The notes under the pieces: model-generated
The model's database searches: none
What the model saw: the letters and a program-made list of their open reading frames with translations, nothing else
What the model was told of the DNA's origin: nothing
Position numbers and translations under genes: made by a program
Shown here: one piece after another, positions 57,301 through 64,000 of the stretch
How the letters are laid out: each line of letters opens with the position of its first letter
Numbering within the stretch: position 1 is the first letter of the stretch
Assembly: GCA_946902875.1 (NCBI GenBank)
Contig: OX336345.1
Span: 23,405,395-23,469,394, forward strand
Source: Nematopogon swammerdamellus
Lineage: Eukaryota > Arthropoda > Insecta > Lepidoptera > Adelidae
Length of the DNA stretch: 64,000 nucleotides
Direction: 5' to 3'

Positions 57301-58341
57301 TTGTTCGGATTTGAAGAAAACATTTTTTTTTAATTGGTTCAGAGTTTAGACTCTGTGAGAGAACAAACAACCATGAATACAAACATACATACACACACAC
57401 TACGCCAAAATCATAACTTTCCTTTTGGTTCGCTGTAGTTGGATAAAAATAATAGCCGTTCATTAGCTATGCATCATGTGGCTGATACTTTTTTTAGAAA
57501 ACTGATTCTGTATGTGAAATTATTTTTAAATGTAATAATTTTTTTGGGAATGTCAAAATTTTAATTTCATTCGGCCTTTTGATTTAGTGAAAAAAAGATC
57601 TCAAAATAAAAAGTTGTAGTTAGAACCAAGTTGTTCGGATTTGAAGAAAACATTTTTTTTTAATTGGTTCAGAGTTTAGACTCTGTGAGAGAACAAACAA
57701 CCATGAATACATACATACATACACACACACTACGCCAAAATCATAACTTCCTTTTGGTTCGCTGTAGTTGGATAAAAATAATAGCTATGGATGATCACGC
57801 GCCTGCAATGTCCTGCTTTATGGTCAGAACTGTACATATGGAAGAGGATGGCGAAATCTGTCACTTCACTGTACGACATACAGTCTGTACGCACATTGTC
57901 TGTAACTATAACCCAATTTTTATAACTGTGCACTTCGAGCTGTCAAAGTCGTTAGGTTGGCAGGACTGAATTAATCCCCTGCTTACTTCCTCACCTCTCC
58001 GCCGACTCCTATCAGTACACACACACACACAGCTAGGGCGTGTACTGATAGGCGTAGGCGGAGAGGTGAGGAAGTAAGCGGGGGGTGAATTCAGTCCTGC
58101 CAACCTAACGACTTTGACAGCTCGAAGTGCAGTTATAAAAATTGGGTTATAGTGTGCAAGTAGAAGGTGCGTGCGTGTGTGTGTGTGTGTGTGTGTGTAC
58201 GCACGTCGGTGTCGCCGGAGGTGTCGTCGCTGGCGTGCACGGGGGGCGCGTCACCCGCAGACTCCGGCTCGGTGGCGGGCTCGTACTCCACCTCGCTCTC
58301 TTCGCTGTACGACTCCGTATCGCTCGTGTCCCGCACGTAAT
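53417..58341 (-). CDS. Mdm2: Mdm2-type E3 ubiquitin ligase, 3' part of gene (three exons here)
   Basis: Exons 58205-58341, 56918-57106 and 53417-54322 join in frame (starting one base into a codon; junctions phase 0) to give 409 residues ending at TGA. Domain order: an acidic stretch (DTESYSEESEVEYEPATEPE), a RanBP2-type zinc finger (DYWRCAQC ... YCEKCF), a Ser/acidic region with a basic cluster (ASKRRRHGS), and a C-terminal C2H2C4 RING with all eight ligands. This is the Mdm2/Mdm4 architecture. Mdm2 ubiquitinates p53 and is itself a p53 target in vertebrates. The p53-binding SWIB domain would be N-terminal and lies off the window. Family knowledge: Drosophila and nematodes lack Mdm2, so finding it in a lepidopteran is notable. 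AATAAA follows at 53333. Confidence 0.87.
54378..54594. mobile_element. Long inverted repeat, about 88-bp arms
   Basis: The left arm AAAATTTTAAAGAATAGCAG... and right arm ...CTGCTTTTCTTTAAAATTTT pair, including TTAAGGTACACGGTACACCC with its inverse. The loop is about 40 nt. It starts about 55 bp upstream of the Mdm2 last-exon acceptor, inside the intron. Confidence 0.85.
54803..54871 (+). mobile_element. MITE fragment, CAGTAAATAATG family
   Basis: CAGTAAATAATGCACATCGG and AGGGCCGTCCCTGCCGCAC match the left arm of 63306-63455. The right arm is missing. Confidence 0.65.
55099..55280 (-). mobile_element. SINE, shared-body family, antisense copy
   Basis: A T-rich tract, then ATGGAAACTGACACGGTTGG, AGCCCATAACACCGGGTGAA and AACTATTTACATAGCTGTTT, ending near 55280. 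In the Mdm2 intron. Confidence 0.7.
55984..56311. mobile_element. hAT-like non-autonomous element, 328 bp
   Basis: The ends CAGTGGTGCCCA and TGGGCACCACTG are perfect inverses. Identical 8-bp flanks TTATACAC (55976-55983 and 56312-56319). GATC-rich subterminal pieces. No transposase. In the Mdm2 intron. Confidence 0.88.
56918..57106 (-). CDS. Mdm2: Mdm2 exon with RanBP2-type zinc finger
   Basis: 189 nt, phase 0 at both ends: acceptor TTGCAG before 57106, donor CAAG|GTATGC after 56918. It reads KEIISTKVMSVAVLDEAELE, then FADSEQSEAGSDPELGPHD, then YWRCAQCRAANNNPLYRYCE and KCFK. The W-x-C-x2-C and C-x2-C pairs are present, with 11 residues between them, one more than usual. Acidic residues precede the finger as in vertebrate Mdm2. 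Confidence 0.87.
57127..57788. repeat. Tandem duplication of about 331 bp, two copies
   Basis: GTTCATTAGCTATGCATCAT starts both copies (57127 and 57458), which stay nearly identical to GTTGGATAAAAATAATAG. There are only a few single-base differences, so the duplication is recent. It lies between two Mdm2 exons, starting 20 bp upstream of the zinc-finger exon. Confidence 0.9.
57905..58153. mobile_element. Long inverted repeat, about 110-bp arms
   Basis: ACTATAACCCAATTTTTATA, GCTGTCAAAGTCGTTAGGTT and TCCTCACCTCTCCGCC on the left all recur inverted on the right up to 58153. The loop contains (AC)n. It sits about 50 bp downstream of the acidic exon donor. Confidence 0.85.
58173..58199 (+). repeat. 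(GT)n microsatellite next to a splice donor
   Basis: About 12 GT units directly after the donor of the exon 58205-58341 (read as CA on the gene strand). Confidence 0.85.
58205..58341 (-). CDS. Mdm2: Mdm2 exon with acidic domain
   Basis: Acceptor GTTGCAG before 58341 (exon starts in phase 1), donor GAC|GTGCGT after 58205 (phase 0); 137 nt. It reads YVRDTSDTESYSEESEVEYE then PATEPESAGDAPPVHASDDT and SGDTD. Strongly acidic, it fits the Mdm2 central acidic domain that contacts p53 and ribosomal proteins. An alternative donor four bases further (58201) would break the frame with the next exon, so the first is preferred. A (GT)n tract follows the donor. Confidence 0.8.
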
Positions 58342-58460
58342 CTGCAACACGACACAACACACCTCTACATCCTCCTCCTGGCCACGCACACCGCTCCGCT
58401 TTCAAACTGTATTCGGAAGCTATAAGGAATTAATTATTTGAATGAAAACAATTTACAGCA

Positions 58461-58720
58461 ATATACAGGCTGTTTGATGACTATAGGTCATAAAGCAAAC
58501 CAGGTACTCCTGAGCCTATTTGGAGCAAAAAAGTTACATGACATTTTGCTCTACGGTGAACTTTTTTTTTTCCATACAAAACTAAATAAAATTATTTAGT
58601 TTTGTATGGAAAAAAAAAAGTTCACCGTAGAGCAAAATGTCATGTAACTTTTTTGCTCCAAATAGGCTCAGGAGTACCTGGTTTGCTTTATGACCTATAG
58701 TCATCAAACAGCCTGTATAT
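58461..58720. mobile_element. Perfect 260-bp palindrome (foldback element)
   Basis: The arms 58461-58589 and 58592-58720 are identical inverses over 129 bp, with only two bases between them. The outer end is ATATACAGGCTGTTTGATGA. No mismatch was found by reading both arms. No coding content. Confidence 0.92.
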
Positions 58721-58733
58721 ACCGAGGTATATA

Positions 58734-60048
58734 CGAGGTAGATCCAAAAGTTCGTGGCCTAACATAGAAAGAGCCATGACATTTTTTAAAATCTACCGTC
58801 ATTTGTTAGTACGATTCTTCAGTAATAAAATGTGCGAAGTTTGGTTCCGATACTGCAAGCCATATTTTTTTCATGATTATTTGTTAAAATTTTATTAACA
58901 AATAATCTATCTGTCAAGATTTTCAATAATGGAGAAAATTGAACACCGAGCAGTGATGAAGTACCTCCATAAAAAAGGCATGTCACCAAAAGATATCCAT
59001 CAAGATATGGTAAACACATTGGGGGAGTCTTGCTTCATCGTATTCCAGTGTCAAAAAGTGGGTAGCTGAGTTTAAGCGGGGTCGGATGAGCATTCAAGAT
59101 GACCCTAGGAGCGGAAGGCCTTCGACATCTACCATGAAGGAAAACATCAATAAAATATGTAATCTGATACTGAGTGATCGAAGATTGGCCATCAATAAGA
59201 TAGCTGAGATCACAGGCATTAGTTATGGCCGGGTACAAAACATTATATCGGAAGAATTGGGGTTCCATAAGGTTTCTGCTTGTTGGGTCCCAAGATTGCT
59301 TTTAGCTCAACAAAAACGAGTTCGCGTCACAATAATTTCCCGCGATTGTTCGGAACTTTTTGAGGCAGATCCCGAGGATTTTTTGTCCCGTTTCGTTACC
59401 ATCGATGAAAGCTGGTTTCACCACCATTCCCCTGAATCGAAACAACAATCGAAGCAGTGGAAAAGATCTGGCTCACTCACTCCGAAGAAGGCTAAGGTCG
59501 TTTTGTCGACCAACAAAGTCATGGCTTCAGTTTTTTGGGATGCGAAGGGGATTATTTTCGTGGATTATTTACCAAAAGGCGAAACTATAACTTCAAAATA
59601 TGATTGCAACCTTTTGCGAAGACTTCGGAAAGAAATCAAAGAAAAAAGGTCAGGGTTGCTGCGGAAGAAAGTGCTGTTCCATCAAGACAACGCCCCGGTT
59701 CACACTTCGGTTGAATCAATGTCTGAAATCCATAATTGTGGCTATGAATTATTGCCCCACATACCTTATTCGTCGGATTTAGCCCCCTCGGATTACCACC
59801 TTTTTCCAAATTAAAAAAACACTTAGGTGGCTCGAAATTTTCAACCAAAGAAGAGATGATAGCCGAAGTAAATGAGTATTTTGACGACCTTCCAGAATAT
59901 TTTTTTTTCGAAAGTATAAACAAGTTGCAGGTCAGGTGGAAAAAGTGCATTGACCTTGATGGAGACTACGTCGAAAAATAAAAATTGATTTAGACCCTCT
60001 TTTCTGTCAATTTCATGGTTGGGCTTAGAAGTTTTGGATCCACCCTCG
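58734..60048 (+). mobile_element. Mariner transposon, near full length, inactive
   Basis: The ends CGAGGTAGATCCAAAAGTTC and GAAGTTTTGGATCCACCCTCG are inverse and flanked by TA. 1,315 bp, the usual mariner size. It carries one transposase gene with frameshifts. It lies between the Mdm2 acidic exon and the candidate exon at 63.9 kb. Confidence 0.92.
58929..59981 (+). pseudogene. Mariner transposase (D,D34D), frameshifted
   Basis: MEKIEHRAVMKYLHKKGMSP starts at 58929. A frameshift near 59030 leads to the main frame ([32 protein letters not shown]). The catalytic residues are in [27 protein letters not shown] and [13 protein letters not shown], with 34 residues between the second and third Asp. 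A lost base near 59811 creates a stop; the next frame continues LGGSKFSTKEEM to GDYVEK. All three catalytic Asp are present, but the frame is broken twice. Confidence 0.9.
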
Positions 60049-60582
60049 TACTATAGATATAATTTTTAAACGTGATTAACACTAAGTGTGAATCCTTAAA
60101 AAGGTGATTTGTATCTGAAACTGAAGAACATTTCAACACTTCTTCTGCTATTTTGAGAAAAGACTACTGCCAATTTCTGTCCCAGACCAAACATATCGAT
60201 TAGACTTTTGTTTTGCACGATTTTACTCCACCGTAAAACATAATATGTAACATCTACATTTTTGATAATTTGACCACAAAAATGTATCAGCAACATTTTA
60301 AATGTTGTCTCATAAGAATATAATATTTCAAACACAAATTCACCTCGACAGACGTATGAACTATTAAAAAAAACCAAATACAGTTTCAAAATCAGAGAGT
60401 GTGTTAAATTCAGTCTTTCACAAAGTATAACCTTGGAAACTATTGATTGAAACATTCATATAAAGCACAGTTGGAAGTAGAAGGGGAGTTTGATATAGGG
60501 TACATAAGAAATTCAGTATGTAAACATCCTATTATAAATGTTTGAAAGTAGTTTTAAATTTGTAACATATAATTTCCCTGGT
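60049..60582. other. Non-coding, no gene seen
   Basis: AT-rich. The short antisense frames show no recognisable family. Confidence 0.35.
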
Positions 60583-60720
60583 TTTTTTTTTTATAGTAAG
60601 CGCAACATTTGGCCCCAAACCACCCATAAGGTGTCTAGATGTGCCCATAAACATTCGGTCGCATGTGGGGGTTGTGAATGCTATGCCGGCCTGACAGGTG
60701 CCCATTCACACCTCTCTTGA
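60583..60720 (-). mobile_element. LINE 3'UTR fragment, antisense
   Basis: On the minus strand GGCCGGCATAGCATTCACAA, ACACCTTATGGGTGG and GTTGCGCTTACTATAAAAAA match the LINE ends at 16640-16750 and 29350-29460. Confidence 0.6.
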
Positions 60721-61047
60721 ATATTGCAATACCTCAATAAAATTATTACACCAGCCCATTTTTACCCGACTACGGCAAAGTCAAAATGGAAGGGTTATGC
60801 ACTGTATGATGTAGGAAAAGACAGATGTGGCACAGTTTCATAGCTATTGTCTCATTATTGGTTAGCCCCATGCCATTAGATGTTACGTGATGCACAATGT
60901 TGAAATGTGATCCCAAGAATTTCATTATGATGGTATCTGCACAGATCAGAGAACAGACGTAGCTAGATGGACAATCAACAGTGGCTCTGTATGGAATGGA
61001 AACACGGTGTTGCCAACATTCCTATCAGTCAAATCACAGCAGTGAAG

Positions 61048-61150
61048 ATTTTTTTTATGGATACTGACATGGTAGGCTACATCACCTACAAAATCCGTCA
61101 GCCCATAACACCGGGTGAACTTGGTGCCACGTCAGTGCTTCTCTTCGGCC
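61048..61150 (-). mobile_element. SINE tail fragment, shared-body family
   Basis: TTTTTTTATGGATACTGACA, AGCCCATAACACCGGGTGAA and GCCACGTCAGTGCTTCTCTT. The body is missing. Confidence 0.65.
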
Positions 61151-61263
61151 AACATATAGCGCTTGTAGTGAGCAGTGAAAGCGTGCAAATATGTCGACCT
61201 TTACCATAAGGGCCAAGCGGTAACACTGCTGTGTATCCTTGATCGTCCAACTCGCCTTAAGCC

Positions 61264-61553
61264 CGTGATACACATGCCAGTTACTGTTCAAACGAGCTAC
61301 TGGCATGTGTATCGCCATTGTGTTAGTAACTCACATTCCAGTACAAGGCATGCCAGTAGATCGCATGCGTTTGATTTTTTCCCCTCGCGGGGGAGTGGGG
61401 AGGGAGACTCGAACGCTAGCTGTCAGCAGCATAGAATCTGACAGAAACTGGCATGCCAGCATTAGGCATGTGTATCATTTCGATTCAGAATGCCAGTACC
61501 TGGCATACCAGTTTACCAGCTCCTAGCGTGCCAACCACAGGCATGTGTATGAC
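61264..61553. mobile_element. MITE-like element with internal TGGCATG motifs
   Basis: The end TGATACACATGCCAG and the opposite end GGCATGTGTATGAC are inverse. At least seven TGGCATG/CATGCCA motifs occur inside in both orientations. Confidence 0.55.
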
Positions 61554-61950
61554 AGCCTTTATTGTGTGATCTGTGCTAATCTGGGTCCTTCACGTGCAGA
61601 AAGTACGAGAGAGAAGGTGCATGGAGGTGGAAATAAATATTCTGAATAGAAGGAAGAAGAAAAAAATGCAAATTGCAACATCATAAGTAAATATCACAGA
61701 CAAATATGCATACAGATTAATACATGGGAATGAGAGAAACAATTTGTTTGTTTGCTTGCAGATGAATTAAAAGAAATTCATGGACATATAACACGCTCTG
61801 AACACCACTCCTGTGGTGTTCAGAGGCGGTTTGTGGGACTAAGGGGGGAAGTTTGAGGCTCAGAGTGCTCGTCACAAGAATTTCTTTATAATTCAACAGT
61901 ACAATTTAGTTGTAAACTACCTCCAGACATCAAGCGTTCCCAGCTATAGA

Positions 61951-62092
61951 CAGGGTTGCCAGGTGTCCGCTTTTACCGCGGACAGTCCTCTTTTTTTTTA
62001 AGTCTTGTCCGCGGAAAAGTTTTAGCCTTCCGCGGACAAAACAAAGGGGGGATAGATTTTTCGTAAAAGTTCTGGACCATCTGGCAACCCTG
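61951..62092. mobile_element. hAT-like MITE, 142 bp
   Basis: The ends CAGGGTTGCCAG and CTGGCAACCCTG are perfect inverses. Identical 8-bp flanks GCTATAGA (61943-61950 and 62093-62100). The subterminal GTCCGC and GCGGAC repeats are also inverse. Confidence 0.9.
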
Positions 62093-62100
62093 GCTATAGA

Positions 62101-63234
62101 TATGCACAGTGCTAATATTGCTGTAAGAGAGCAAGAGCGTGGCCACTCGCTAGTCACACGCTCGAATGAAAACTTTTCAAAGGAGTGAAAGGAATTTGTC
62201 CGTATGCAAATTTCGAATGTTATCTATTGAATGGAGTACAATTAACACATATCAGTTACGGTGTAATATCCGGGTGTGAGCATGTTACGTTCTAGGAATA
62301 TTGCAAGTTAGGATGTGCCAGGAATGCTTGTTGTCTGAAGGTGTGAACGAAGGTGTAGAACCCACCGTCGTGTGATGCGGCAGTCTAGTCGTTATCAGGC
62401 GACATGATATGACATATGATTGCACGTACGCATGATCATATTTTTTATGAATTTTTTCTTACTTTTTTTTTTATTTTTCCAATATGCGTTTTCATCTGTT
62501 TTTTTATTGAGCTTCATTATCTCTTTTAATTTTTTTTCTTAGTGGGATATTTTTTTCGCTTTTTCCTTTTTTTTTAATTTACTTTTAAAGTTTTTATGTT
62601 ATTTTTTACTTACTTTTTTGTCTTTTTTCCAACTTTTTTTTTATTCTAACTAAACTAGTTTACAACTTGCAGTACTTTGAGAAAAATTATGTACTGAAAC
62701 ATCATTAATTAAAGATGTATTTCAAGATGTCTCACAATTTTTCTCAAATAAGCACACCTAGCATGAATGAAACAAGTATTGAGTGACGTGAGCAGGTAGT
62801 GATGCATCTTTGGTTAGTAACATGACGTGATTGTGTGCAGGTATGTACACAGTAGGTAGAGGTATGCACCTACAGAGCACAAGAACAATATGACTGAGGT
62901 GTTGAATGTCTCACACTGTCTGCTCAACATCGCTGGGGCGTACTTGTCCCGACATGTTCCTAAAGTAATTACTTGCGATAACATCATTATCCCTACTTAG
63001 TTACTTGCGATAACATCATTATCCCTACTTAGTCACTTGTGATAAAATCATTATCCCTAGTCACTTGTGATAAATCCCTTGGCTTATGAAGGTTTGTCTT
63101 AAAAAATTCCACGTTGTCACAAATTATAAAAAAAAATGGAACAGTGCACATATTAATATAATTTATTAGCACCGTTTCACACGTGCATGGCACAGTATGG
63201 TGCCGTTCATATACAGTGGTGCGACCCACATACA
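62101..63234. other. Non-coding, T-rich, no gene seen
   Basis: 62440-62645 is dominated by T runs. Near 62950-63075 ACTTGCGATAACATCATTAT recurs about four times in tandem with variation. Confidence 0.45.
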
Positions 63235-63512
63235 GGGTGCATAGGCAATAGTGTATAGGCAATTCTGGGAGAGTTCACCCAGACCATGCTGTATACAGTA
63301 CGAAGCAGTAAATAATGCACATCGGCCTTTAGAAAGAGACAATATGGTTGTAGAGCGTTGTCTCTGTCGCACAAACTTGCACGTCTCTGTGCGACAGGGA
63401 CAACACTCTACAACCGGATTGTCTCTTTCTAAAGCCCTATGTGCATTATTTACTGCCGCATACTGTACACAGCATGGTCTGGGTGAACTCTCCCAGAATT
63501 GCCTATGCACCC
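63235..63512. mobile_element. Nested inverted repeat containing the CAGTAAATAATG MITE
   Basis: The outer arms (GGCAATTCTGGGAGAGTTCA, CCCAGACCATGCTGT) and inner arms (CAGTAAATAATGCACATCGG ... to 63455) are continuous inverses, about 130 bp each. The inner 63306-63455 part matches the elements at 1169 and 54803. Confidence 0.8.
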
Positions 63513-63911
63513 TTTTATTGTAACCTTTTAAAATGCAGTCAACGGAACGGAGCTACTTCGGTGACTGAAATTTTAGGTGTCTCCTTATAGTAATAAATAA
63601 CAAAATATGTTTGAACATAAGCATTACTATTACAAATAAAATTATTACGATCAAAGCATGCATCATTTTGCCTTTCATATTCCTTCTTGCAGTAGTTACA
63701 GGACAGGTACACTCAGATTAAGAGGCAATATGATTCATTGCAAATAACTTTCAGTTTCACAGAGCTCATCACATCGTTCATTATTATTAGGCAGAAGATA
63801 TCATAGTTTCAATGATAGATATAGTTCAAAATTTTGAAATATATTCCTGTGGGATTTCAGGACTTGTTCTAAAAGTAACATTTCACAATTAATTGCATGC
63901 TAGATTTTTAC
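63513..63911. other. Non-coding, no gene seen
   Basis: AT-rich sequence between the hairpin element and the candidate exon. Nothing structured was recognised. Confidence 0.35.
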
Positions 63912-63968
63912 CTTCGTCAAATGCTACAATTAAAAAGGTGGAGATGGGCTGGGTTGCCATTCGTATTG
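63912..63968 (-). CDS. Candidate upstream Mdm2 exon (57 nt)
   Basis: Acceptor-like CTCGTACAG ends at 63969, and GAAG|GTAAAA follows 63912. The open phase reads IRMATQPISTFLIVAFDE plus one base, so it ends in phase 1, exactly what the acidic exon at 58341 needs (giving FDE-D-YVRD). Inference only: the peptide is short, has no clear family signature, and the intron would be 5.6 kb with a mariner inside. Confidence 0.35.
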
Positions 63969-64000
63969 CTGTACGAGATTTTTATCAGTAGAAATATATC

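Overview
The window is animal nuclear DNA, most likely from a moth or butterfly (Lepidoptera). The reasons are small exons in long AT-rich introns, very frequent TAGGTA/GTAG motifs, several dispersed repeats of kinds I know from lepidopteran genomes, and many SINEs, hAT-like MITEs, a mariner and I-group LINEs. No bacterial, viral or organellar genes were seen.

Two host genes can be supported, both on the minus strand. The first (390-8603) encodes a thymosin-beta/ciboulot-type actin-binding protein of five WH2/thymosin repeats. Each repeat has its own exon, and all internal junctions are phase 1 with GT/AG boundaries; the joined CDS gives 207 residues. The second (53417-58341, probably continuing to 63968 and past the window edge) is the 3' part of an Mdm2-type p53-regulating E3 ubiquitin ligase. 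It has an acidic segment, a RanBP2-type zinc finger and a C-terminal C2H2C4 RING, on three exons whose phases agree. The p53-binding SWIB domain would be encoded further upstream and was not found here.

The 45 kb between them holds no host coding exon I can support and is largely a record of transposition. At 9-24 kb there are hAT-like non-autonomous elements with 8-bp target-site duplications, SINE copies and LINE 3' fragments. At 27-29.5 kb lies a broken LINE with a tRNA-headed SINE inside it, and at 31.4-31.8 kb an antisense copy of that SINE beside a GTAG array. At 35-37 kb there are inverted repeats and a tRNA-like SINE cluster. At 37.9-49.4 kb two nearly complete I-group LINEs stand head to tail (ORF1 with three CCHC knuckles; ORF2 with endonuclease, reverse transcriptase and RNase H), the second carrying two nested insertions. 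The Mdm2 introns and 3' flank hold several long hairpin-forming repeats, including a 260-bp palindrome with identical arms, plus a near-complete mariner.

Most worth a second look: the lepidopteran Mdm2; the exon-per-repeat thymosin gene with one degenerate repeat; a SINE superfamily whose copies share a body but carry different Pol III-type heads, one of them partly 5S-rRNA-like and sitting about 12 bp past a splice donor; and the hairpins around the Mdm2 exons. All coordinates and translations come from reading the sequence by eye; no database search was possible.
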